59,265 bases of DNA from CAYUXU01 sp964489695 (GCA_964489695.1 CAZAZP010000004.1:1-59265); one strand, 5' to 3'; shown: positions 35,095 to 43,821, counted from the stretch's first letter. Translations and numbers: made by a program. The notes: generated from the sequence alone by a model not told the origin.

Positions 35095-35998
35095 GGCCAC
35101 TACCATTACATAAACGATACTTTGTAATCAAATACGCTGGATAATACGATAGTTTAGATTGACGAATATTTAATTTTCCCATGTCATCCTCACGATTAAC
35201 ATATAAGGTATCTTGAAATTCGTGCAACAAGAATTCTTGCGCAATGGCTTGATATAAACCTCGGATACTTTCATCCGCTTTTTCAACATTAATCTGACAC
35301 ATTCGCTTAGTTAGCTGACTACCCAAAGTAAAGGCTTTAACTTGACCATCAATCCGAATTAGACCACCCTTAATCGGCAGTTTATCGTAAATAGTAAACA
35401 AATTACGAATGCCTAATAATTCAGCTTGTAAAAACTCATCTTCATCGGTGGTTTTCCAAGTACTTAAAAACTCTAAACATTCTGCTTGGTTCGCATCATT
35501 AATTGGTTCATAAACAAAGCGATCACCATATTCAGCATAAAAAGCATTTAAATGATTGCGTTTTTTCTGTAGTTTTTTACCACCATAAGTTTGAAACTTT
35601 TCCGTTAAATAAACATAATCCGCTGGATCACGAAACTCTTTTGGTGCATAGTCCAAAAAAGCTGGGGCAATTTGTTTAATGACTGGTTCGATATAGCTAC
35701 TTAAGACAAATGGCATTTGGTAGTAATCAAAAATAGCTTTAGCACATTTTACCGCCGGAATTAAGTATTGTGGGCGACATAATGGCATATAAACAAAAAA
35801 CTCCTTTTCATGAATACCCAATAAAATCAACCAATTATCCGTTTGACACTTCCATAAAGGATAAGTATCCCGCCAAAGCATCATATTTACAATATTATGA
35901 TTGGACTCTTCATAATTAGCTAATTTTAAATATTCACTGATTAAAGGAATATCGGCATCAGTTACCGCAGCAAAATCTCGATCTAAATCAGGTACCAT
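35084..35998 (-). CDS. DUF2156 / LPG-synthase C-terminal-like acyltransferase
   Basis: A 304-residue soluble protein related to DUF2156, the catalytic domain of phosphatidylglycerol lysyltransferases, which has a double GNAT fold. Supporting segments are KKLQKKRNHLNAFYAEYGDR (about 135-154), KGGLIRIDGQVKAFTLGSQL and the C-terminal NREDDMGKLNIRQSKLSYYPAYL. It lacks the membrane flippase domain, so it probably does not make lysyl-PG by itself. A role with the adjacent GNAT gene is suggested by overlap. The preceding small membrane-protein gene ends 3 bases upstream. Confidence 0.82.
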   Translation of the reverse strand: MVPDLDRDFAAVTDADIPLISEYLKLANYEESNHNIVNMMLWRDTYPLWKCQTDNWLILLGIHEKEFFVYMPLCRPQYLIPAVKCAKAIFDYYQMPFVLSSYIEPVIKQIAPAFLDYAPKEFRDPADYVYLTEKFQTYGGKKLQKKRNHLNAFYAEYGDRFVYEPINDANQAECLEFLSTWKTTDEDEFLQAELLGIRNLFTIYDKLPIKGGLIRIDGQVKAFTLGSQLTKRMCQINVEKADESIRGLYQAIAQEFLLHEFQDTLYVNREDDMGKLNIRQSKLSYYPAYLITKYRLCNGSGHDC

Positions 35999-36001
35999 AT
36001 A

Positions 36002-36253
36002 TTAATCTAAGTCGCGCTCCTTATAATCTGCATCGATAATATCTTCAGGTTTAATATTCGGTGGTGTTTGAGTTTCAGGGGTCTGGTTAAAAAAATCTTT
36101 CATAACATTTACTTGGCGACGTCGCATTTTCCAGTAATTATAAAAACCCAGTAGTACTAAAATTAGTAAGACTGGCCAAAGATATTTTAAAACCGTTAAA
36201 AAAATCATAATTAAGATAAATATTACTAATGCGACTAAAATTGATTCTCTCAT
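36002..36253 (-). CDS. Small membrane protein of unknown function
   Basis: An 83-residue protein. Residues about 5-42 are hydrophobic and make one or two membrane segments. They are followed by a basic WKMRRRQ patch, which predicts the tail is cytoplasmic, and an acidic C-terminus (IIDADYKERDLD). I do not recognise a family. It starts a tight three-gene unit with the DUF2156 and GNAT genes. GGTGATGAG stands before the ATG. Confidence 0.7.
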   Translation of the reverse strand: MRESILVALVIFILIMIFLTVLKYLWPVLLILVLLGFYNYWKMRRRQVNVMKDFFNQTPETQTPPNIKPEDIIDADYKERDLD

Positions 36254-36269
36254 CTCATCACCGCTTTCT

Positions 36270-36275
36270 ATTATA
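36270..36275 (-). promoter_or_regulatory. Probable -10 box of the 36.2-34.2 kb operon
   Basis: TATAAT on the minus strand, 17 bases before the ATG at 36253. No good -35 is seen. Confidence 0.45.
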
Positions 36276-36319
36276 CGCTATTTATTCTCGAGACTAAAGA
36301 TAAAAGCTTTATTAAAAAG

Positions 36320-36348
36320 AAGCCCTACTAGCCAAGCTAGTAGGACTT
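36320..36348 (-). terminator. Terminator after groEL
   Basis: A 12-bp stem (AAGTCCTACTAG/CTAGTAGGGCTT, one G-U pair) with a 5-base loop, followed by CTTTTT on the minus strand. Confidence 0.87.
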
Positions 36349-36353
36349 AAAAA

Positions 36354-37970
36354 TTAATACATACCTTCTGGCATCATCGGAGTACTAGCTTCCGGGGCAG
36401 GTATTGACGCAACCGCTGCTTCAGTCGTTAAAAATAAAGCCGCGATGGAACTAGCATTTAATAAAGCACTACGAGTAACTTTGGTAGGATCAACAATCCC
36501 AGCAGATTGAAGCGCTTTCCATTCACCCTGCTTAGCATCAAAACCGACACCAGCCTCACTAGTTAATTGTTGAGCGACGATCTCATTACCATCAAAGCCA
36601 GCATTTTCTGCAATTTGCCATAAAGGCTTCAAAATTGCTTCAAAGACGGCGGAAATCCCTTTTTGTTCTTCAGGATTAGTCCCTTTAACTGTATCTTTCA
36701 GTTCGCGATAAGCTTTGGCTAACGCATAACCTCCACCTAAGACTACCCCTTCCGCGACAGCTGCTTTAGTAGCGTTTAAGGCATCTTCAATTCGCATCTT
36801 CTTTTCTTTCATTTCTGATTCAGTGGCGGCCCCAACTTTGATAACGGCCACACCATTAGTAAGTTTACCTAATCTTTCGTTTAAGCGTTTTTTATCATAT
36901 TCACTCGTCGAATTACTGATTTGAACTTTTAATTCTTTCACTCGATCAGCGATTAATTCTTTCGCACCCACACCATCAATAATGGTAGTGTCATCTTTTT
37001 TGATGCTAACTTTAGCTGCTTTACCTAATTGATCAATATCTACGTCTTTTAGTTCCATTCCTAAATCTTTACTAATAAACGTTGCTCCAGTCACAATCGC
37101 AATATCAGCTAATAATTCTTTTTGGTTATCCCCAAAGCCAGGTGCTTTAGTGGCTGCCACGTTAAAGGTACCGCGTAACTTATTGACAACTAGAGTCGCT
37201 ACTACTTCATTATCAATATCTTCCGCAATGATAAAGAATGGCTTATTTAATTGAACGATTTTTTCTAATAACGGTAAAATATCTTGAATCGTAGAAATCT
37301 TATGGTCAGTAACTAAAATATAAGGACTGTCCATCGTTACTTCCATTTTTTCGCGATCAGTTACCATATAAGGCGAAACATAGCCCTTATCGTATTGAAG
37401 CCCTTCGACGATTTCTAGTTCCGTATCAAAGGTATTGGATTCATCCACCGTAATGACGCCATCACGCCCGACCGTCGCCATAGCTTTGGCGATAATTTCA
37501 CCGATTTCAGGACTATCCGCACTAATCGAGGCCACATTAGAAATATCTTCATTAGTCTCAATTTTGACCGATTGGCTTAATAAATGTTTAGAAATAGCTT
37601 GAGCGGCCTTTTCAATCCCAGTCCGCATTAAAACTGGATTAGTACCTTTATCAACACTTTCTAACCCTTTATGAATAATCGCTTGGGCTAAGATCGTGGC
37701 GGTCGTAGTCCCATCGCCAGCCACATCATTAGTTTTATTCGCGACTTCATAAAGTAACTTAGCGCCCATATCTTCAAATTTATCTTCTAGTTCAATTTCT
37801 TTGGCGATGGTGACACCATCATTAGTAATTAGTGGTGAACCATAGCTCTTTTCCAAGACAACATTACGCCCTTTTGGTCCTAAGGTAATCCGAACTGCAT
37901 CAGCTAAAGCATCCATCCCTTTTAATAATGTTAAGCGGGAATCTTTCATGTATTTAATTTCTTTTGCCAT
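36354..37970 (-). CDS. groL: Chaperonin GroEL (Hsp60)
   Basis: GroEL (538 residues) forms the folding chamber. ATP-binding motifs (LGPKGRNVVLEK, NDGVTIAKEIELED, AGDGTTTATILAQA) and the hinge GGGYALAKA are intact. The C-terminus ends in PEGMY rather than a GGM repeat. In this lineage GroEL also supports HrcA activity. It follows groES by one base, in a CIRCE-controlled operon. Confidence 0.98.
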   Translation of the reverse strand: MAKEIKYMKDSRLTLLKGMDALADAVRITLGPKGRNVVLEKSYGSPLITNDGVTIAKEIELEDKFEDMGAKLLYEVANKTNDVAGDGTTTATILAQAIIHKGLESVDKGTNPVLMRTGIEKAAQAISKHLLSQSVKIETNEDISNVASISADSPEIGEIIAKAMATVGRDGVITVDESNTFDTELEIVEGLQYDKGYVSPYMVTDREKMEVTMDSPYILVTDHKISTIQDILPLLEKIVQLNKPFFIIAEDIDNEVVATLVVNKLRGTFNVAATKAPGFGDNQKELLADIAIVTGATFISKDLGMELKDVDIDQLGKAAKVSIKKDDTTIIDGVGAKELIADRVKELKVQISNSTSEYDKKRLNERLGKLTNGVAVIKVGAATESEMKEKKMRIEDALNATKAAVAEGVVLGGGYALAKAYRELKDTVKGTNPEEQKGISAVFEAILKPLWQIAENAGFDGNEIVAQQLTSEAGVGFDAKQGEWKALQSAGIVDPTKVTRSALLNASSIAALFLTTEAAVASIPAPEASTPMMPEGMY

Positions 37971-37971
37971 T

Positions 37972-38262
37972 TTACTTTTCCTCCACGACTGCTAAAATAT
38001 CTTTCATTTCCACAATTAAGAATTCTTTACCTTGGTGTTTAAATTCCGTTGCTGAATATTTCTTATATACCACCACGTCACCAACTTTGACATCGACTGG
38101 TATAACCTTATTATCATCTGTTACCCGTCCATCCCCAACAGCGATTACCACTGCAGTGGCTGGCTGTTCTTGGCTAGCTTCTGATAAAATAATACCGCTA
38201 GCAGTTTGTGTTTGAGCCTCAATCTTTTCAAGTAAGACTCGATCATATAATGGTCTAATCAT
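37972..38262 (-). CDS. groES: Co-chaperonin GroES
   Basis: GroES (96 residues) caps GroEL. The mobile loop is in EKIEAQTQTASGIILSEASQEQPATA, and the C-terminal VEMKDILAVVEE is typical. GAGGGAGG lies before the ATG at 38262. It is the first gene of the groESL operon, behind a CIRCE operator. Confidence 0.98.
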   Translation of the reverse strand: MIRPLYDRVLLEKIEAQTQTASGIILSEASQEQPATAVVIAVGDGRVTDDNKVIPVDVKVGDVVVYKKYSATEFKHQGKEFLIVEMKDILAVVEEK

Positions 38263-38277
38263 ATATCCTCCCTCTAT

Positions 38278-38304
38278 TTAGCACTCTTATAATATAAGTG
38301 CTAA
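38278..38304 (-). promoter_or_regulatory. CIRCE operator upstream of groESL
   Basis: On the minus strand TTAGCACTT-N9-GAGTGCTAA, one position off a perfect CIRCE. It lies between the -10 box and the ribosome-binding site. Confidence 0.93.
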
Positions 38305-38314
38305 GAACATTTTT

Positions 38315-38342
38315 ATTATAACAATTATCTCAAGCTTGTCAA
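38315..38342 (-). promoter_or_regulatory. Promoter of groESL
   Basis: -35 TTGACA (38337-38342), 16-base spacer, -10 TATAAT (38315-38320), just upstream of the CIRCE. Confidence 0.9.
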
Positions 38343-38430
38343 CAATAAAACACCTGCCATCCTAAAATCTAACTATTTTTTTAGTTTCTTAATTCTTTAA
38401 ACTAATAACCATTTTATCATTACCCAAGAA

Positions 38431-38455
38431 AAAATATCTCCCTAAGAGATATTTT
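38431..38455 (-). terminator. Terminator after the AAA ATPase gene
   Basis: A 10-bp perfect stem (AAAATATCTC/GAGATATTTT) with a 5-base loop and further Ts, 39 bases beyond the stop. Confidence 0.8.
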
Positions 38456-38493
38456 ATTAATTTCAGCTAACTAAAAAATCTAAACTAAAAAAA

Positions 38494-39813
38494 TTACAGC
38501 TCATCTTTATAAAATAGCTTGCGGATATTTTGTGTGATCTCTTTTAATAATAGGCCAATCCTTAAATCCAACTGATAATCCGGTTGCACAAACGTCCCTT
38601 GTTCATAGCGGACGCGGTTATTATGATTCGCTTGGGTTGGTAAAATATCATCAATACATTTAATCGTACAATCACCATTACAACGATGAGATAAGTAGAT
38701 ATCAATAGATTTCGCATGTTCAAAAGCAGCCGTGGATTGCATAACAATAATATTCTGATTTTGATTAACTAAGAGTTTCCGCTCTAAAATTTCTTTTTTT
38801 ATAAAAAAGTGTAAACCTAAATCAGAGTCATCAATAATAGCTGGAAAACCTTGAAAGCTATCAATCATAATATGAATGTTGCGGGTAATGTTTCTAATCC
38901 CAAAGGAAGTATTTTGAATTGGTAACTTGATCTCACCTTGACTAGTTTTTTGCCAGACATATAGTTGATAAGTTTCTTCCTCACCATCAAGTGTAAACTC
39001 ATAGCGCGCTTGGCTAATTGAAGGCACTAACCAAGAGAGAATTTCACTAATCGCTGGTGAGACCAAAACATAATATAATTTCTCATGTGATTGTTTTTTC
39101 AAGCGACCATAAAACGGGTGAAAATCCGTATTATTTAACATATTTAAGCGTTTAATATGGGAATAATTACCATCATAAGAAACAATATGAAGATGAGAAA
39201 AATAACCTAACGCATCCAACACCCGACCATGGATTTCATTGTGTTTAAATAACGGTGATTTATCATAATACAAATCACCCAAGATTCCTAAAATTGAAAA
39301 TTTTCCCCAAACCGCTTGCGCAGTTTTTTCTAATAAAGCTAGGGCTTGCTTGCGGAAAAAGTCTTCATGAAACATAATATCTTTCGCATCAGCTTTAAAT
39401 AAAGTAACTTCCTTTTTCTGGCGTAAGCAATATAAGTGTTCATAGATTAAATGGCCTAACGAATTAAACTTAACTTCATAACCAAAATCTTTATCCTCGA
39501 TTTCAAATTCAAATAAAATTTCAGAATCTTGATCTTGATAATATGGTTTAAACAACTCATATAGTTTACTACAAGCTAAATTAGGTATTTTCTGTAGTTT
39601 TGCTCGCTCCGGTTCCCGCAGTCTAATTTTCCCTAAATGGTAACCATCAAACAAGTTTTTGAGCACAACAAAACTCGTCACTAAGGTACTTTTACCCGTG
39701 CCGTTATTACCAATGATAATAATACTTGGCTTGACCGTCCCTCGTCGGTTAGTAAAACTCAAATCTAAAGCGGGGAAACACTTATAGTTAACTAGTTTAA
39801 CCCGTTTAAACAT
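38494..39813 (-). CDS. Lone AAA-15/21-type ATPase (RecF/OLD-like fold)
   Basis: A 439-residue ATPase whose N-terminus FKRVKLVNYKCFPALDLSF and Walker A GNNGTGKST (35-43) are typical of the SMC/RecF/OLD-like AAA group. A signature-like SFGIRN lies at about 303-308. The Walker B region is degenerate (AIIDDSDLGLHFF, about 325-337, with Asp where DE is usual). A Cys pair occurs at about 378-386 (CNGDCTIKC). No TOPRIM nuclease or other effector domain is visible, and no partner gene adjoins it. Such ATPases often serve in phage defence, but function here is unknown. GTAGGAGAGG lies before the ATG. It is a single-gene unit with its own promoter and terminator. Confidence 0.82.
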   Translation of the reverse strand: MFKRVKLVNYKCFPALDLSFTNRRGTVKPSIIIIGNNGTGKSTLVTSFVVLKNLFDGYHLGKIRLREPERAKLQKIPNLACSKLYELFKPYYQDQDSEILFEFEIEDKDFGYEVKFNSLGHLIYEHLYCLRQKKEVTLFKADAKDIMFHEDFFRKQALALLEKTAQAVWGKFSILGILGDLYYDKSPLFKHNEIHGRVLDALGYFSHLHIVSYDGNYSHIKRLNMLNNTDFHPFYGRLKKQSHEKLYYVLVSPAISEILSWLVPSISQARYEFTLDGEEETYQLYVWQKTSQGEIKLPIQNTSFGIRNITRNIHIMIDSFQGFPAIIDDSDLGLHFFIKKEILERKLLVNQNQNIIVMQSTAAFEHAKSIDIYLSHRCNGDCTIKCIDDILPTQANHNNRVRYEQGTFVQPDYQLDLRIGLLLKEITQNIRKLFYKDEL

Positions 39814-39871
39814 ATTCCTCTCCTACCCGTTTTAACAAATATTTAAAATATGTCTTTATTCTCCTATCCTA

Positions 39872-39899
39872 ATTATACAATTTGTATAGAATAAAGCAA
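39872..39899 (-). promoter_or_regulatory. Promoter of the AAA ATPase gene
   Basis: -35 TTGCTT (39894-39899), 16-base spacer, -10 TATAAT (39872-39877). Confidence 0.7.
39874..39888. promoter_or_regulatory. Palindrome in the AAA ATPase promoter
   Basis: A perfect 7-1-7 inverted repeat, TATACAA-N-TTGTATA, covering the spacer and part of the -10 box. The position suits a repressor operator; the regulator is unknown. Confidence 0.6.
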
Positions 39900-39912
39900 C
39901 TTCGGTTAAATT

Positions 39913-40845
39913 TTAGAGGGGAAAAGCTTCAATTTTGAGTTTTTTCTGCATTATTTCAACATTTACATCATTAAGGTCGCAAGAGACTGTCGCTAAACTT
40001 TGCGTGGTTAAAGCCGCACAACTGATCGCCCAAGCGATTTTTTCTTTAAATGTTAGCTGTTTCATCGTCGCGGCCAAATAACCTGCTAAAAAGGCATCAC
40101 CTGCGCCGGTAGCGTTAACCATCGGTAAACTGCGATGTTTAAAACACCAGGCCTCTTGGGCCCGCGCAGCGATGACTCCAGCTTGCGCTAAACTAATCAC
40201 AATCTCTTTAACTCCAGCTTGTAAAAAGAAGGCTAAATTCGCTTGATAATCCGCTGTGTTTTGTAAGTTAATTTGACTTAAAGCCCGCGCTTCGCTCGCG
40301 TTTGGTTTAAACAAATAAAGCTGTTTTAAGTGATCTTTCACCTTTAACGCTTTAATTGAAGAAATCGGGTCTAAATATAATGGTGCTGGACAAAAAGTAA
40401 GAATATACTCTAATATATTAGTTGGTACATTAGTATCAACTACCACATAATCTGTTGGCTTAATTATTTTAAATAACTTTTGAAAATGTTTAATTGTAAA
40501 TTGGTTTAAAATATCCATATCTGCAATTGCCCAACTTAGTTCATGTTCTTCATCTAAAATGGCTAAGTAACTCGAACTATTAGTCGGAGCCGTTAAGCTA
40601 AAAGAGATGTCAATTTTTAAAGCTTCGCATTGCGCTTTTAATTGTTGACCAAATAAATCTTGACCAAAAATAGTGACTAAACTGACCGGTTGGTTTAAGC
40701 GGGCTAAATTCTCAGCGATATTGCGGCCGACACCACCAAATGAATATGAAATTTTACCAATATTGGAAACAGCTGGGACTAACTTATTTGCTGCTATCCC
40801 GCTAATATCAATATTAGCTCCACCAATAATATAAATTTTATCCAT
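39913..40845 (-). CDS. PfkB-family sugar/nucleoside kinase, perhaps pseudouridine kinase
   Basis: A 310-residue ribokinase-fold enzyme. GGVGRNIAENLARL (37-50) is the first PfkB signature in the form common in pseudouridine kinases, and NATGAGDAFLAGYL (244-257) has the anion hole and catalytic Asp250. It phosphorylates a sugar or nucleoside with ATP. The usual partner psuG is not in the window, so psuK is only a suggestion. TAGGAG lies upstream of the ATG. It stands downstream of the aldolase gene and its terminator. Confidence 0.82.
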   Translation of the reverse strand: MDKIYIIGGANIDISGIAANKLVPAVSNIGKISYSFGGVGRNIAENLARLNQPVSLVTIFGQDLFGQQLKAQCEALKIDISFSLTAPTNSSSYLAILDEEHELSWAIADMDILNQFTIKHFQKLFKIIKPTDYVVVDTNVPTNILEYILTFCPAPLYLDPISSIKALKVKDHLKQLYLFKPNASEARALSQINLQNTADYQANLAFFLQAGVKEIVISLAQAGVIAARAQEAWCFKHRSLPMVNATGAGDAFLAGYLAATMKQLTFKEKIAWAISCAALTTQSLATVSCDLNDVNVEIMQKKLKIEAFPL

Positions 40846-40864
40846 GCATTTCTCCTAATAAAAA

Positions 40865-40888
40865 AGCCATTATCTAAAGATAATGACT
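40865..40888 (-). terminator. Terminator after the aldolase gene
   Basis: A 10-bp stem (AGTCATTATC/GATAATGGCT, one G-U pair), loop TTTA, followed by a T-run on the minus strand. Confidence 0.83.
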
Positions 40889-40903
40889 TAATACCTTAAT
40901 CAC

Positions 40904-41791
40904 TTACGTGATCGACGCGTTATAAATCTCTTTAATTGAGTTCTTTAAAGCTACATCAAATTCATCATCTGTTTGATTATTGCTTAGACCTTCTAGTAAA
41001 GCCCGAGAGAAACTAGCGATTAAGCCATGGTTACTAGCTAATAATTCATTGGCTTGTTCGCGTGAGTAACCGCCTGATAAAGCCACAACCCGAATAACTT
41101 GTGGGTTCAGCATTAAATCACGATAGAAATTATTCGCACTTGGTAACGTCAGTTTAAAGATGACTTTTACATCCGCTGGTAACAGTTTTAAATTCTCTAA
41201 TAAGTATTTCTTTAACGTAATTTCAGCGGTAATCTTATCCGTCATATTAATATCAATCTCTGGCTCAATAATTGGGACTAAACCAAAAGCAGCAATTTTT
41301 AAGGCTAATTCAAATTGTTGGTCCACAATCTTTTTGATACCAACTGGATTATTTTCTTTGATTACCGAGCGCATTTTAGTTCCAAAAATATGATGAACCG
41401 TAGCTTCTTCTAACAAATCGTTTAGCTTATCAATTGGTTTCATTAACTGCACGCCATCGGCTAATTCAGCTAAACCAACATCAACTTTTAAAAATGCGAG
41501 AATATGTTTTTTCTCCCACAGATAATCAGCGGTCGCAAGACCATCAATCTGACGGCGCATCGTATCGGCAAATAAAATCGCTCCTAAAATATGTTCACTG
41601 CTAAAAGCTGGACTTTTTATAATTCTAGTCCGCATTTGGTGAACCAACTCAAACATCTGTTCATCACTACTAAAAGCATCAGCGGCGATACCATAATTAG
41701 CAAGTGCCTTTGGTGTACTTCCACCACTTTGATCTAGTGCAGCAATGAATCCTTGCCCAATTGTCATTTGTGATATTTGATCTGGTTTCAT
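40904..41791 (-). CDS. fda: Fructose-bisphosphate aldolase, class I
   Basis: A 295-residue class I (Schiff-base) aldolase of the short Gram-positive type. FIAALDQSGGSTPKAL, FLKVDVGLAE and VKVIFKLTLPS (candidate Schiff-base Lys) are seen, with EPEIDI upstream of it. It splits fructose 1,6-bisphosphate in glycolysis, linking to gap at 33 kb. AAAGGGGG lies before the ATG. Only 30 bases separate it from the upstream membrane-protein gene, so it may be read from the promoter at 42.34 kb. Confidence 0.94.
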   Translation of the reverse strand: MKPDQISQMTIGQGFIAALDQSGGSTPKALANYGIAADAFSSDEQMFELVHQMRTRIIKSPAFSSEHILGAILFADTMRRQIDGLATADYLWEKKHILAFLKVDVGLAELADGVQLMKPIDKLNDLLEEATVHHIFGTKMRSVIKENNPVGIKKIVDQQFELALKIAAFGLVPIIEPEIDINMTDKITAEITLKKYLLENLKLLPADVKVIFKLTLPSANNFYRDLMLNPQVIRVVALSGGYSREQANELLASNHGLIASFSRALLEGLSNNQTDDEFDVALKNSIKEIYNASIT

Positions 41792-41821
41792 GAAATCCCC
41801 CTTTCTTTAAAGAATCATGAA

Positions 41822-42316
41822 TTATCTTTTTTTGCGTTTTTTAGCTTGTTGCCAATTAGCCTCAATTAATTTATTAGCTGATCGCGGAATGATTACTTCT
41901 TCATTATTCAATAAGATAACTTTTGCAATAAAAGGGCTCTTAGTAGTTTTTATTTCTTTAATACTGCGATAACGAGTTAAACTGCCATTAAAAAAGAAAA
42001 TCTCGTCATTATAAAACAACCGACCAAACATAACTAAAGAGAAAGCTTCATTTAAGGCTAAAACAAACATTAAGATGATTACGACTAGCCGACTCTCTTC
42101 TTCCGAAAAGAACGCCAAATAAACACTAAATAACATAACAGCTACGATAAATAAAATCCGCATCAGTAAATAATATCTGACTTTTAAATTATGGTGATTT
42201 AGTTTTAAAGTGGCGAAAGCTTCCCGATATTGCAAATAATTTTTAAATTGGCGATAAAAGATATAGCCAACAAAAGCTATAATCCCTAAAATAACAATAA
42301 AGTCAAAATCTCCCAT
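41822..42316 (-). CDS. Hypothetical membrane protein
   Basis: A 164-residue protein. An N-terminal hydrophobic segment (6-24), two more at about 50-68 and 74-95, then a soluble C-terminal part of about 65 residues with KEIKTTKSPFIAKVILLNNEEVIIPRSANK, which looks like a small beta domain of the PH-like type. The tail is basic (KKRKKR). I recognise no characterised family. A promoter with a perfect -10 lies upstream. Confidence 0.65.
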   Translation of the reverse strand: MGDFDFIVILGIIAFVGYIFYRQFKNYLQYREAFATLKLNHHNLKVRYYLLMRILFIVAVMLFSVYLAFFSEEESRLVVIILMFVLALNEAFSLVMFGRLFYNDEIFFFNGSLTRYRSIKEIKTTKSPFIAKVILLNNEEVIIPRSANKLIEANWQQAKKRKKR

Positions 42317-42339
42317 AATTTAGGCCCCTTCTTATCTTC

Positions 42340-42368
42340 ATTATACAACTTGAAAAAGCAGAATCCAA
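42340..42368 (-). promoter_or_regulatory. Promoter of the 42.3 kb membrane protein (and perhaps fda)
   Basis: -10 TATAAT (42340-42345), 17-base spacer, -35 TTGGAT (42363-42368). Confidence 0.6.
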
Positions 42369-42386
42369 ACCATCAGCTTGGTGTTG

Positions 42387-43337
42387 TTAGTCTAAATAAG
42401 CTTTTTTGATGGCTTTAATTACAACCGCTAATTCTTCATAATCGACATCAACGTCCGCTTTCGTACCCACCGCAGCCACTTGAAACTGATCACCCTTAAG
42501 CTCGCCAACTGCTAGGGCTAGTGTTTTGGGATAAATCGTAGCGAGTTGCTTAGAGTCAGCTAAAGCCTCCTCAAAAATTAGTTCATATTTACCATGATAG
42601 TGCTCAGCTAAGCGATGGAGTAAAGTATCTGAGACTTGAAAGCCTTGAACTTTTAACTGACTACCACGGCCTAAGCAATCTAAAACTAGCATTAACTTTT
42701 GGGCGATATTGGCTTGTAAGTGATTGCGTAATAAAAAGTCACCCGTATTATTAATCGTACCCATATCCGTAAAAGCAAAAGCCACTTGTTTTCGCTGTTT
42801 TTCACTTAGTTGCTTGGCTAAATCAATCATGCCCACAATTGTAGCGGAATAACGATTTAGATTATTTCGATTACCAATTCCTTTACTAACTTTAAATGAG
42901 AGAAACACAAATAAAGCTAATAAAGCTATCATCATCACATCTAAATAATTAAACACCTCATCCGCAAAAACATGGCGACCAGCATAATAGACTAAAGGTA
43001 CACCAACTAAAGTTAAAATAACTAAGAGAATCATTTGAGCAGTAAAGTTCTCTTTCGAGCGGGCTTTTAAATCAAACGGTTGATAAGGCCAACCCCAGCC
43101 TAATTTAGCTAAAGGTGTATCATAGCTAGTGGTGATAATAGTTTTAGCTTGGGTAATATCCCCCGCATAAATATTAACAATTTGATTTTTGCCTTCTTTA
43201 TCGGCGATGGCTTGAGTTTTGTAGCCTAGCTCGTTAAACTCTTGCATAATTGCGGAAATAAACCGCAGTTTTTCTTTCCGGCGGAAACGCTTCCCAGCGA
43301 ATACGCCATATTTAACTAAATAATCTCGATAATCCAT
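42387..43337 (-). CDS. Membrane protein with degenerate M28-peptidase-like fold
   Basis: The product is 316 residues. A soluble N-terminal part ends in TIITTSYDTPL (66-76). Two membrane segments follow (about 101-119 and 131-149), then NLNRYSATIVGMIDLAKQL (160-178) and KQVAFAFTDMGTINNTGDFLL. The order and spacing recall M28 aminopeptidases (AHYDT, DNASG, then fvffdaEE), but the metal ligands are lost: Ser for His before YDT, no Asp in NRYSA, and no Glu pair after FTD. It is therefore probably an inactive relative. It is the last gene of the cutC operon, 7 bases after its neighbour. Confidence 0.6.
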   Translation of the reverse strand: MDYRDYLVKYGVFAGKRFRRKEKLRFISAIMQEFNELGYKTQAIADKEGKNQIVNIYAGDITQAKTIITTSYDTPLAKLGWGWPYQPFDLKARSKENFTAQMILLVILTLVGVPLVYYAGRHVFADEVFNYLDVMMIALLALFVFLSFKVSKGIGNRNNLNRYSATIVGMIDLAKQLSEKQRKQVAFAFTDMGTINNTGDFLLRNHLQANIAQKLMLVLDCLGRGSQLKVQGFQVSDTLLHRLAEHYHGKYELIFEEALADSKQLATIYPKTLALAVGELKGDQFQVAAVGTKADVDVDYEELAVVIKAIKKAYLD

Positions 43338-43344
43338 TTTTCAC

Positions 43345-43821
43345 CTACTTCTTTTTTAATAAACTACGAACTTTACCACTCAGTTGACTGAGTTTAATTT
43401 TTTGATAATCTTGGTCAGGCCGTTTTTTATTTAACATCTTTACTAAATAACCCCGCGCATATAAGGGGACCAAAACAATTTCCCCATCAGCTAGTTCAAT
43501 TCGTAAAGTATCCTCACCAACTTGTTTTTCATCATAATGCCATAACGTGATTTCATCCCAAAGGATTTCTACTGCTTGATCCTCTGATTCAAAAATTACT
43601 AAGCCATCTTCATAGACTTCCGCAATTTTCCGATCAGGGAATTTCCAATACATTAAACTGATTAAAATTATTAAAGTAAGGCCAAACGCCACCCAAGGAA
43701 AACTCTTTGTAAAAACTAAAATTCCTCCTAAGCCTAAGGTCGCAACAAATGGTAAAACTGGTTTTAAGTTAACTTCCTTTAAAAGTGGGCCAGTAATTTT
43801 CTTTGTTTCGGTTAATGTCAT
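43345..43821 (-). CDS. Hypothetical membrane protein, PH-like C-terminal part
   Basis: A 158-residue protein with two hydrophobic segments at about 22-38 and 42-60, followed by a soluble beta-rich part (VYEDGLVIFESEDQAVEILWDEITLWHYDE...) similar in layout to bacterial PH-like membrane proteins. The C-terminus is strongly basic. I recognise no characterised family. It lies 6 bases after the SIS gene and 7 before the M28-like gene, in one operon with cutC. Confidence 0.62.
   Translation of the reverse strand: MTLTETKKITGPLLKEVNLKPVLPFVATLGLGGILVFTKSFPWVAFGLTLIILISLMYWKFPDRKIAEVYEDGLVIFESEDQAVEILWDEITLWHYDEKQVGEDTLRIELADGEIVLVPLYARGYLVKMLNKKRPDQDYQKIKLSQLSGKVRSLLKKK

Noticed and set aside
38494..39813. 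AAA ATPase as an ABC transporter ATPase
   Set aside because: There is no LSGGQ signature, no Q-loop/D-loop/H-loop order and no permease gene nearby; the N-terminus is of the RecF/OLD-like type.
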